Below are positions 1 through 7,000 of a stretch of DNA of 22,168 bases, one piece after another. A program made the translations under genes and the position numbers. The stretch lies in IMG/VR virus record IMGVR_UViG_3300028388_003059, positions 1 to 22,168 of that record, one strand, 5' to 3'. This stretch comes from a virus. Position 1 is the stretch's first letter, and each line of letters starts with the position of its first letter. The notes beneath the pieces are model-generated. The model saw nothing but the letters and a program-made list of their open reading frames with translations. It did not search any database and had not been told where the DNA came from.

Positions 1-76
1 ATGATTCTTTATTTTTGTCGGATACTATGAATTGAGCGATCATGTCGCTCCCGATTCTTTTTTTATTTGTTTTCAT
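1..76 (-). CDS. Possible 5' end of a small gene running off the left edge
   Basis: A minus-strand reading frame starts with ATG at 76 and stays open for 25 codons to the window edge. It begins MKTNKKRIGSD, is Lys-rich, and continues through MIAQFIVSDKNKES. It follows the metallophosphoesterase by 23 bases, in keeping with the tight packing of the operon. Against it, the ribosome-binding site is weak (only an AAAGA-like stretch), the DNA is AT-rich where all neighbours are GC-rich, and 25 codons is too few to be sure. A 6-bp inverted repeat (34-39 with 45-50) lies inside it. No family is recognisable. It could be a real gene start from a different genetic module, or chance. Confidence 0.35.
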   Translation of the reverse strand, partial: MKTNKKRIGSDMIAQFIVSDKNKES

Positions 77-99
77 AATTTGATCTTTATTTTTAATTT

Positions 100-996
100 T
101 TAATACAGCTCACCATTGACTATCGTCTTGATCTCAGGCCGGAAATGGCCGCTTTTCTCCATTCTAATTATTGCCACTCCCTGTGACCATTGATTGATTT
201 TTGCGTAATCCATCTCGCCGGCGAGGTAGCCCAGGGCGCCGCCCCAAAAGACCGAGCCGCCGATCTGTTTAAAGGGCTTGGTCTGGTTGCGGTGAAAATG
301 GCCGACGATAAAGTGATCGAGCACATATTTAAAAATCACGTTGGTGATATATTCGGGGTTATAGCTGCCGCCCGGTTTCTCGTGGCCGTGCAAAAACCAG
401 AGCCGGCCCAGGGCAAACGGGTCCTCAATAAATTCGATCTCGAGCTCTTTGAGGCCGAGCTGCTGCTCGAGCAGTTGATCGACCAGGTCGTAGATCTCCG
501 AGGCGCCGGCCATGATATAGGCGTCGAGACGGTCCTCGTGATTGCCTTTTTTATAGATGATTCGCGCTTTCGGAAAGCGGGCCCGCAGATCGGTCAAAAA
601 ATTTCGGGTATCCTTGATCTCGCCCGAGACCGATTTCTTTTTCGGGTTTTTGATCCAGCGGCTGATTTTATAAAAGTCGATCGCGTCGCCCAGGATCACG
701 ATCACGTCGACACACTGGCGCTCGAAATAGTCCAGCGCCGCCTCGAGGGCCGCCTCGTCGTGATAGGGGATATGCAGATCGGTGATCACGCCGATGGTGG
801 TGCCGTCCTCGAGCTCATACATGGTCGGCGCGTAGCGGATCACGTCTTTATTGTAGAGGGCGAACTCGTAGAGCCTGGCCATCGAGCCCGAGACCTGCAT
901 CGCCTCGTGGATCGCGCGCCGGCCGAATTTTTCGCCGCGGCGTTTAAACTCTTTCTCGAGGGCGATTAAACGGCCCCAGGTGTTACGATCGAGCAT
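100..996 (-). CDS. Calcineurin-like metallophosphoesterase
   Basis: This 298-aa protein carries the full metal-binding signature of the calcineurin-like metallophosphoesterase fold in order: DLH (D73, H75), GDAID (D104, D107), GNHED (N152, H153), HGH (H203, H205) and GHFH (H233, H235). These residues hold a di-metal centre that hydrolyses phosphomono- or phosphodiesters; the substrate cannot be read from the sequence. The first 65 or so residues are a charged, helical extension outside the catalytic domain. The start at 996 has a GAGG ribosome-binding site 7 bases upstream. It is the last well supported gene of the late operon, 9 bases after the small membrane protein gene. There is no signal peptide, so it should act in the cytoplasm. 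Possible roles are nucleic acid or nucleotide processing, or counter-defence; these are guesses. Confidence 0.93.
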   Translation of the reverse strand: MLDRNTWGRLIALEKEFKRRGEKFGRRAIHEAMQVSGSMARLYEFALYNKDVIRYAPTMYELEDGTTIGVITDLHIPYHDEAALEAALDYFERQCVDVIVILGDAIDFYKISRWIKNPKKKSVSGEIKDTRNFLTDLRARFPKARIIYKKGNHEDRLDAYIMAGASEIYDLVDQLLEQQLGLKELEIEFIEDPFALGRLWFLHGHEKPGGSYNPEYITNVIFKYVLDHFIVGHFHRNQTKPFKQIGGSVFWGGALGYLAGEMDYAKINQWSQGVAIIRMEKSGHFRPEIKTIVNGELY

Positions 997-1005
997 GGTC
1001 GTGCC

Positions 1006-1266
1006 TCAATATATTTTTTTTAAATACGTGACCAGGGCGGCGCCGAGCAGCGCGAGCCATAGCATTTTATAGGGATACATGACCGCGGCCGTGCCGGTGA
1101 GCTCAAAGAGCCATACATAAAGCGGGTTGAGCTCGCGGGCGCCGAGCGTGAGCAGCATCTCGGTCTGCAGCGCGTCGACCAGGCCGTAGGCGACCAGGGC
1201 GAGATATAACAGGGCGGTGACGCGCCTGGTGAGGCGATAGCGCTGCCGCCTGGTTGAACAGCTCAT
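1006..1266 (-). CDS. Small two-TM protein, DUF5658-like
   Basis: The 86-aa protein has a basic N-terminus (STRRQRYRLTRR) followed by two hydrophobic segments, roughly residues 16-32 and 60-80, which predicts an inner-membrane protein. The spacing of D (in GLVDALQT), then G..ELNP, then a Lys before the second helix matches what I remember of the DUF5658 family (D-T-G-E-NP-K). Its biochemical role is unknown. The start overlaps the stop of the upstream PLA2-like gene by ATGA, so translation is probably coupled. Its place in the small-protein cassette suggests an envelope or lysis-linked role, but this is inference. It could alternatively be a second holin-like protein. Confidence 0.72.
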   Translation of the reverse strand: MSCSTRRQRYRLTRRVTALLYLALVAYGLVDALQTEMLLTLGARELNPLYVWLFELTGTAAVMYPYKMLWLALLGAALVTYLKKIY

Positions 1267-1520
1267 CGCCTCGCCCTCATGGCCAGGGCCCCGAAAAGAC
1301 GCACGCCGACATACATGATCGCGCCCATACCAGGCAGCACCGCATTGACGCAGTCGCGCAGCTCCTGGTCGGCCATGAGCCGAAAGGCGGCCCGATCGTA
1401 GGCGAGCTCGAACCGATCATAATCGCGATCGTGCGCGGCGCAGCAGTGCCGCCAATCACGGCCGCCCGGCCAGCGGTTAAACCACCACGAGCAGGGCGGC
1501 TCGAACAGCCCCCAGAACAT
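1263..1520 (-). CDS. Small protein with phospholipase A2-like CCxxHD motif
   Basis: The 85-aa protein contains HCCAAHDRDY, with C26, C27, H30, D31 and Y34, and then AD at 50-51 and a Cys at 57. In secreted phospholipases A2 the helix motif CCxxHDxxY carries the catalytic His, and an Asp in the following helix completes the dyad; both are present here at plausible spacing. The N-terminus is Trp- and Cys-rich (PPCSWWFNRW) and the C-terminus hydrophobic and basic. It is shorter than a typical PLA2 (about 120 aa), and the canonical Ca-binding glycine loop is not clear, although WPGG at 17-20 may be a remnant. The gene overlaps both neighbours (TGATG upstream, ATGA downstream). Membrane-lipid hydrolysis during lysis is an attractive inference; a structural, non-catalytic role is possible. 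Confidence 0.65.
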   Translation of the reverse strand: MFWGLFEPPCSWWFNRWPGGRDWRHCCAAHDRDYDRFELAYDRAAFRLMADQELRDCVNAVLPGMGAIMYVGVRLFGALAMRARR

Positions 1521-1768
1521 CAGGCCGGCAGGGTCGGCTCGTCTTTTTTGAAGATCCCAACCCGGTTAAAAAAGGCGACGATCTTCTCGATCACGCCCTC
1601 GAGCGTCGGCCAGAGCTCATCGAGTTGATCATAGGCCTGGGCCATGATATCGCGGACCATGGCCAGCTTGGCGGCGCCCTGGCCGCCCTCGGGCAGCAGC
1701 TCCTCGACCGCCTTGATCACCTGGATCAGGGCCGGCACCAATTGCAATACTTTTAAAAGGGTGTCCAT
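1520..1768 (-). CDS. Small amphipathic phage protein, function unknown
   Basis: This 82-aa protein has an N-terminal hydrophobic or amphipathic helix (about residues 3-25, LLKVLQLVPALIQVIKAVEE), a Gly-rich turn, and a second helical part ending in a basic patch. There is no signal peptide and no clear full transmembrane span. The start at 1768 has an AGGAG ribosome-binding site 9 bases upstream. The gene follows the holin-like gene by one base between stop and start, and its last base overlaps the PLA2-like gene. I do not recognise the family. Position suggests a partner in lysis or a membrane-associated regulator, but nothing in the sequence proves it. Confidence 0.8.
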   Translation of the reverse strand: MDTLLKVLQLVPALIQVIKAVEELLPEGGQGAAKLAMVRDIMAQAYDQLDELWPTLEGVIEKIVAFFNRVGIFKKDEPTLPA

Positions 1769-1769
1769 C

Positions 1770-2027
1770 TTATTTAACTCCTATTTTTTTGGTGGTCGCC
1801 GGGGTCAAATACAGATTGATCGTCACCAGCACCGCGGCGATTATGCTGGTGATCTGCTCGGCGAGCTCGGCCGGGATATACACATCAGGCCATTTGTAGC
1901 GCACCAGGGCGAGCACGGCCATCACCAGGGCGCCGACCGTGTTGCTCAGATGCTGGCCTTTTTTCCAGCGCGCCGGATCGCTGAGCTCGTTGCCGGCCTT
2001 TAATGCTCTGATCACATTGCCTAACAT
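1770..2027 (-). CDS. Putative holin
   Basis: The 85-aa protein has two hydrophobic segments (about residues 28-46 and 57-75) separated by a short polar loop (RYKWPDVYIPAEL), and a basic tail (TKKIGVK). Size and topology fit a class II holin, a phage membrane protein that forms lesions in the inner membrane at lysis time. The N-terminal soluble part contains the segment NELSDPARWKKGQ. The start at 2027 has a strong ribosome-binding site (AGGAG, 9 bases upstream) and overlaps the end of the 52-aa gene by 7 bases. No sequence family is certain; two-TM phage proteins of other function exist. Confidence 0.72.
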   Translation of the reverse strand: MLGNVIRALKAGNELSDPARWKKGQHLSNTVGALVMAVLALVRYKWPDVYIPAELAEQITSIIAAVLVTINLYLTPATTKKIGVK

Positions 2028-2179
2028 TTTAAAAATCTCCTGATAGTCAGAATTGCCTTTTTGATTTTGCCGACACTGATCGGCACTATTATTTGAAAAT
2101 CGAGCGGCTGCAGGCCGCGGCCGCCCCGATCCTTGCGCCTGGCGAGATAGCGCACCGCCTTGTCAATTACATGCCTCAT
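2021..2179 (-). CDS. 52-aa basic protein, function unknown
   Basis: This short gene starts at the ATG at 2179, which overlaps the stop of the preceding 73-aa gene in an ATGA junction, and ends in TAG at 2021. The product starts MRHVIDKAVRYLARRKDRGG and is strongly basic, with a hydrophobic stretch (FQIIVPISV) near residues 29-37. The same frame is open further upstream to 2440, but that extension antiparallels the composition of the overlapping real genes and reads as Arg-rich out-of-frame sequence, so the short form is preferred. The function is unknown. It could be a membrane-interacting peptide or a coupling leader for the holin-like gene that it overlaps. Confidence 0.6.
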   Translation of the reverse strand: MRHVIDKAVRYLARRKDRGGRGLQPLDFQIIVPISVGKIKKAILTIRRFLKC

Positions 2180-2397
2180 GCGTCGCCCCCGAGCTTGTCG
2201 GCTCTGTGCTCGCACCAGATCAGCAGACGCACGCCGGCGAGCAGCAGCGCGGTCGCCACGGCGAACCATCTGAGGCTCAGCCATTGCGCGAGTACCATCA
2301 GGCCCAGCATATAGACCGCGACGCCACTCGCGACGGCGCCGATGCAGACGAGGTGCGTATAAAAGGCGGCGCTGCGCAGCAGCCGATCGAACCGCAT
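2176..2397 (-). CDS. Small two-TM protein, alternative holin or antiholin candidate
   Basis: The 73-aa protein is mostly hydrophobic, with two predicted membrane helices (about residues 13-35 and 42-60) and a charged C-terminus (WCEHRADKLGGDA). It starts in a TAATG overlap with the secreted Cys-rich gene and ends in an ATGA overlap with the 52-aa gene. Two small two-TM proteins lie within 600 bases; paired holin and antiholin proteins are a common phage arrangement, so this one and the protein at 1770-2027 may form such a pair. This is inferred from topology and context only. Confidence 0.75.
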   Translation of the reverse strand: MRFDRLLRSAAFYTHLVCIGAVASGVAVYMLGLMVLAQWLSLRWFAVATALLLAGVRLLIWCEHRADKLGGDA

Positions 2398-2678
2398 TAC
2401 TCGCCCCCGTCGATCCGATAGACTTCGCAGTCATAGGCACCGCCGGCGCCCTGGTCGACGTCGTAAGTGCAGCAGGTTTGCTGCTCCCAATCGGAAAAGC
2501 AGAGGCGGATCGAGCGCGGCGGCTCGGCCATGGAGTGAGCCACGGCGGTGACCGCGTTGGCGACGAGCGTCACCTCCTCGACACTATCAAAGACGTCGAG
2601 CTCGTCGATTTTGATTTTTGCGGCCGCGGGGATCGCGAACAGCACCAGGACCAGGGTTGCGCTAATGATTTTCTTCAT
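2397..2678 (-). CDS. Secreted Cys-containing small protein
   Basis: Starting at the ATG at 2678, the product is 93 aa and opens with a classical signal peptide: MKK, a hydrophobic core (IISATLVLVLFAI) and an AAA cleavage site near residue 20. The mature part is acidic and has four cysteines (60, 69, 70, 84), suited to disulfides in the periplasm. A GAGG ribosome-binding site lies 8 bases upstream, which supports this start over the longer frame beginning at 2738. The first 17 bases overlap the end of the coiled-coil gene. The arrangement recalls overlapping Rz/Rz1 spanin genes, but there is no lipobox cysteine after the signal peptide, so it is not a standard outer-membrane spanin. Function unknown. 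Confidence 0.8.
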   Translation of the reverse strand: MKKIISATLVLVLFAIPAAAKIKIDELDVFDSVEEVTLVANAVTAVAHSMAEPPRSIRLCFSDWEQQTCCTYDVDQGAGGAYDCEVYRIDGGE

Positions 2679-2985
2679 AGCTGTAGCCTCGCAGCAGATA
2701 TTTAATTTCTCGGATATCGCTCTTGATATGATCGACATCGGACTCCATTTTTATCGTTTTATCGGCGGCCTCGGCCGCGGCCTCGACGTGCTTTTCCACA
2801 AGGTCGGTGAGCTCGCAGATATCTTTTGCATTCTGAGCAATGGCTGCCTGGTTTTTGGCGATATTGGCATTTTGCTCGGCCTGCTTTTCGGCATAGGTCA
2901 TGGTCGTGGTAATGATTCCAACTACCATGGACAGCGCGACGATGAGCGAAAGCTCGATCTTGTTACCTTTGATCCAGGCGGTCAT
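2662..2985 (-). CDS. Membrane-anchored coiled-coil protein, inner-spanin-like
   Basis: The preferred start at 2985 gives 107 aa and has an AGGA ribosome-binding site about 9 bases upstream; a longer frame from 3027 lacks one. A single membrane segment at about residues 11-31 is followed by a long helical region, rich in Ala, Gln, Glu and Lys, to about residue 98, with heptad-like hydrophobic spacing. This topology (short cytoplasmic end, one TM, periplasmic coiled coil) fits an inner-membrane spanin, which with an outer partner disrupts the outer membrane at lysis. Its 3' end overlaps the secreted protein gene by 17 bases. Other TM-plus-coiled-coil phage proteins exist, so the assignment is tentative. 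Confidence 0.82.
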   Translation of the reverse strand: MTAWIKGNKIELSLIVALSMVVGIITTTMTYAEKQAEQNANIAKNQAAIAQNAKDICELTDLVEKHVEAAAEAADKTIKMESDVDHIKSDIREIKYLLRGYSYEENH

Positions 2986-2998
2986 AATGGGGTGTCCT

Positions 2999-3232
2999 TT
3001 ACACTCTGAAAATTTTAGGCCGAGCAAAGCGGCGGGCCGGCCCGACGATCCGGCCGTCGATCACCGTCACCTGGTCGGCGACCTGGTAGCTGGCAGCGGA
3101 CTCGGCGGTGCTGATCGTGCCGGCCGAGTCTTTGACCTCGTAGCGCCCGCGGGGCAGCACCGTCTGCACCGTGCAGAATTTTTTGAAGGACCGGCGGCCC
3201 TTGACTATGGTGGCAAGATCTGAGCGCTTCAT
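2999..3232 (-). CDS. Small beta-rich phage protein, function unknown
   Basis: The 77-aa product has a basic N-terminus (MKRSDLATIVKGRRSFKKF), a beta-rich middle (the RYEVKDSAGTIST and DQVTVIDGRIVG segments, typical of a small barrel), and a basic end (ARRFARPKIFRV). There is no signal peptide or membrane segment. The start overlaps the stop of the upstream gene as ATGA. Its position after the tail proteins and before the lysis cassette suggests a minor virion or tail-tip protein. I do not recognise a family. Confidence 0.83.
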   Translation of the reverse strand: MKRSDLATIVKGRRSFKKFCTVQTVLPRGRYEVKDSAGTISTAESAASYQVADQVTVIDGRIVGPARRFARPKIFRV

Positions 3233-3555
3233 GGTGCCAATCTCCGAAAGGTGAGACCGACCGAGGCCTGCGGCACGCCGCTCTCGTCGACGGCGATGGT
3301 GCCGGAAAAATCCTCGACCATGCCGACGCAGTCGCCTTGCCTCATGTCAAGATGGCGGATCACGTCGCCGGGTGCATAAAACGGACGCACGCCAAAGAGG
3401 ACGCCAGAGACCCGTTTTAATCCCTTGGTCGAGCGATCGATGGCGACGCGGCCGACCTCGCGCGCGGTGGCCTGGGCCTTGAAATATTCGAGCACGATAT
3501 CCTCGGGGCACTGATTATCGCCGGCCCCGCGGATCACTTCGACATGCAGACTCAT
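3229..3555 (-). CDS. Small structural-region protein, function unknown
   Basis: This 108-aa protein is a mixed alpha/beta protein with alternating beta strands in its second half (RVSGVLFGVRP, GDCVGMVEDFSGTIAV, ASVGLTFRRL), compatible with a small barrel. It starts at 3555 with a ribosome-binding site (AGGAG) that lies within the last codons of the upstream gene, and its end overlaps the next gene by ATGA. It lies between proteins of the distal tail region, so a tail-tip or baseplate accessory role is inferred. No family was recognised. Confidence 0.85.
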   Translation of the reverse strand: MSLHVEVIRGAGDNQCPEDIVLEYFKAQATAREVGRVAIDRSTKGLKRVSGVLFGVRPFYAPGDVIRHLDMRQGDCVGMVEDFSGTIAVDESGVPQASVGLTFRRLAP

Positions 3556-3557
3556 TA

Positions 3558-4070
3558 TTATTGCTCCTGATAATAGATATAGACGCGAAAGGGCACCGTG
3601 TCGTCGTCGTCAAAGGCGATCGAGACGGGCAGCTCGAGCCGATAGCGCCGCACCCAGGCCTGATAGTCGAATTTTGCCAGGCAGGGAAAGCCGCTCGTGT
3701 AACTGAGCAGCCGGCCGTCGAGCTCCTGGCCGCTGCCGTTGGTGCCGTACCAGCGGGCCGAGGGCGCCCCGTCGGGCCACCAGGTGAGCTGCTGCTGGTC
3801 GTCGGCGTCGGCAAAGCCGAGCAGATCAGAGGCCTCGAGCAGCCCATCATCCTCGCGGATCACCTCGCCGAGTGTGGCGGCGACGCGGGTGATCTCGACC
3901 GTGTCGTCGTGCTGCAGACAAAAGTAGCGATGATCGCCCGGCTCGATGGTGCTCACCGCGTTGCCCTGGGCGTCGACGTTTCTGGTCTCATCCCAGGCCG
4001 CGGCGAGCCCGTCGGTCGATTCGGCGCCGCCAAACTCGAGCACCATCGTTTTTTCCACTGTAGTCGTCAT
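3558..4070 (-). CDS. Tail-region protein, function unknown
   Basis: The 170-aa protein is acidic and Asp-rich, with several Trp and Tyr residues (WWPDGAPSARWYG) and a C-terminal strand-rich end (RVYIYYQEQ). It begins MTTTVEKTMVLEFGGAES, and the LEFGG segment suggests a beta domain. No signal peptide, membrane helix or catalytic motif is visible. The start has no strong ribosome-binding site; it lies 9 bases after the stop of the giant modular tail protein, so translational coupling is likely. By position it belongs to the distal tail or baseplate set. Its family is not recognised. Confidence 0.86.
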   Translation of the reverse strand: MTTTVEKTMVLEFGGAESTDGLAAAWDETRNVDAQGNAVSTIEPGDHRYFCLQHDDTVEITRVAATLGEVIREDDGLLEASDLLGFADADDQQQLTWWPDGAPSARWYGTNGSGQELDGRLLSYTSGFPCLAKFDYQAWVRRYRLELPVSIAFDDDDTVPFRVYIYYQEQ

Positions 4071-4079
4071 ATTTTCATA

Positions 4080-7000
4080 TCATTGCGTGATGCGCCGGGC
4101 GACGACCTGGACCGACTCGCTGCGCGGGTTGCGCACGATCCAGCGCCAATACCGGGCGCGGTAAGTAATCTCGAGCAGCGAGTCGCCGCCGGTATAATCG
4201 GTTTGATCCGCGTTCCAGACCCGTTGCCGCGCTGCGGTGAGCAGCCCGTCATCGTCTGGCGTCACGGCGCCGAGGTCGTCCTCGAGCCACTCGGTGGTGA
4301 GCACCTCGTCGACCGGCCGCGCGGTGCTGCCGCTGCCGTCGATAAATTCGACCGTCTCGGTGAGCTCCTCATAGTTATCGCCGCCAAAGGGCTCGATGCT
4401 CACCCATGAGCCGCCGGTATGATCGAGCTCGAACTGCAGCAGATCAGACCAGGGCGAGAGATAGAGCCGCACCTCGATCGTGTGCTCGTCGATCTGCTCC
4501 TGCACCAGGTTGGTGTTGTCCTCGGCCGTCTCCTGGTCGATGACCACAAATTTGTTGTAGCCCTTCTGGATATCGCTCGACTCGCTGGTCGAGGAAAAGC
4601 CGGAAAGATCGTCAATCGTGGCCGCCGGGTCGATCGTGCGCCAGCTCGGGATCGAGGTCTCATACTCCCAGACGACGCGCAGCGTATCACCCGCCGGCGT
4701 CGGCTGCAGCTTGGCCTCGTCGGGCAGGATGCGCTGCATGATCTCGGCCGGCGTTTCGTTGCTGGCCTCGATATCGTCGAGCCACTCATCGGTGATCTGA
4801 TAATCGATGGTGACGCCGTAGGGATCGGCGAGCGCCTGGAACATGGCCGAGGCCCAGGCCGAGTCGAGCTTGCCATTGACGGGTGCGGCGTGCGGGGCGC
4901 CGAGCCGTTTTACCTTGCTGTGTCCCTCGACCGTATAGACGAGCGAGCCGAATCCGCTCGACTCATTAAAGCCGCCCTCGACCTCGAAATGGTACTGCTG
5001 CCCGCCAAAGGTGAGCACGATCGGGGCGAGATCCTCGGCGAGCTGCGCCTGCTCCTGGCGTTTAAAACTCATCGAGATCGTGCCGTAAAAGCGCGAGCGC
5101 CGATAATCCCAGTTGATCACGTGCGGGCTCACCGCCTGGCCGGCCAGGCTGAGCTCATAGACAAAGTCGTGCCGGTGCGCCGGCGGGTCGCCGGGATCTC
5201 CCGCCCGCGCCGCCGGCAGCCCCTGCAGCAGATAGGGCTGCAGCAGCGAGGTCGTGAGCTGCCGGTGCTGATTAATGTCGTAAGCCTGCAGCAGCGCGGC
5301 CGCGAGCTGCGCGCCGCCGAGGCCGTAGCGCTGGATCAGGGCCGCCTCGAGGATCGCCGGGAATTGATAGGGCTGCTCGAGCCAGGCCATGAGCGCGCCG
5401 CTGTCGCCATATTTCTGCTCGAGCCAGGTTTTGAGTTGAGCCACGTCGCCGTAGCGCTGGATCAGCCAGGCCTTGAGCTGCCGGACGTCGCCGTAATATT
5501 GCACCAGGTAGGTCTGCAGCAGAAACGAGTAGGGCTGCTCGAGGTAGCTGGCCAGGGCGATCGCCATGCCATAGGGCTGCTCGAGCCAGGCGCGCATAGG
5601 GTCGGTCAGGTTGTAGGGCTGCTCGAACCAGGCGAGCAGGGCCACGCCACCGGAGCTACTGCTATAGGCTGACCAGGTGAGCAGATTGTTTAATAGTGAT
5701 TTCTGCTCCAAAACCATGTACGCATCGGAGCGTGCAACCGTTGAGAGGCGAAGCTCCGCCATTGAGCCGTCGTAATTGTACCCCGACGCTGTCCAGTACC
5801 CTATGCGGCCGACACCGGCCCCGATATTTGGGGTGCTTGCTGAGCCAGAACCTGCGACCTCGGCGCCATCTTTAAACAGCGTCGTGGTCGTGTTGATAAC
5901 ACCGGCGGCTTTTGAAAAACCGATTGCCTGCCACGTGTCGTTTGACATTGAGCCAGTAGTCTCATTAAAGCTATTCCCGCCATTAAATTGTGCGCCGAAG
6001 GTTCCCGCAGCAATGCCCAGGCCAAAAGTCTGCAATGACGAATGGACACCAGTCGAAAAAATTGCCTGGAAGGCCGTAGCCACATTGTCGGGGTTGATAA
6101 GCGCCTGGATTGAGCCAGCGACATCGCCTGTACCAAGGCCGTGATTCGGGGTTGTAACATAGGCAGAGCCATTAAAATCAAGCCCCGTGCCGATATTTGC
6201 GTCAACCTCAGAAGCAATAGATATCGCCGTTTGATCGTTTTGATTTCCGGTTGAGTCTAGGCATTCGGCCGTACCATTGGCAAAATGATATACTCGGTCG
6301 TAGCCGTCATTCCAGACTTGCGCATGAGGTGAATAAGCGTCCATTCCTTTGAAATACAGGGCCTTGCCGGAGTAGCTTGAAAAGCCTGTAGCGGTTGCTT
6401 GGCCGGTGTCCACTTGTCCACTCTTTTCATAGCCGACATAGTTTGTAGCAGTACCCCCGCTGTCATCTATCGGGGCTTGGCTTGTGCTGGAATTGAGCGC
6501 GAAAATGTACGACTTGCTTGGGTCTATCTCAACGTCAATAACATCTGATTCTTGGCCGTCACTTGTTACTGTCCATGTGCCACTGCCGCCAGATGTTATC
6601 TGTGATATTGTGGCCTCAACCATGTTTGGGCCGCTGCCTGTCCATTCGCCAATATGGCAGCTTGTTACTACATAATCGGTGTTGTTGTGCATGAACTTGA
6701 ACTTGACCTTGTTTCCGCTGAAGTCTATCTCAGCAGCGGGGATTAACAGTCTATGACAATAGGTGTTCCAGCCTGTGCCCTCTCTGTTGCTGGCAAGTTC
6801 ATTTTCAATAAGCGACCCAACATGATCAGTTGTAAGCCCGACATAATCATCATTATCGTCCTGTGTCTCATCCCAACTCAGCACGCCAGTAACGCCACCA
6901 GATGCGGTGATTGAGGGGATTTTGGTGTAAAGGACGCATGACGGCGGTTCATCTTCAAAAAATGCCAGCTCGCGCACGATGCAGTAGCCGCCGCCTCGGT

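Noticed and set aside
34-50. Inverted repeat GAGCGA/TCGCTC as a terminator
   Set aside because: The stem is only 6 bp, the minus-strand side has no T run, and on the plus strand the T run begins 5 bases after the stem with no plus-strand gene in the window to terminate.
2021-2440. 139-aa version of the 52-aa gene
   Set aside because: The upstream part overlaps two well supported genes and reads as Arg/Ala-rich out-of-frame sequence; the ATGA junction at 2179 gives a better start.
4400-4876. Minus-strand 158-aa frame within the 1342-aa tail protein gene
   Set aside because: Composed almost wholly of Arg, Ser, Pro and Thr, and overlapping in another frame a hub-like domain with clear coding character.
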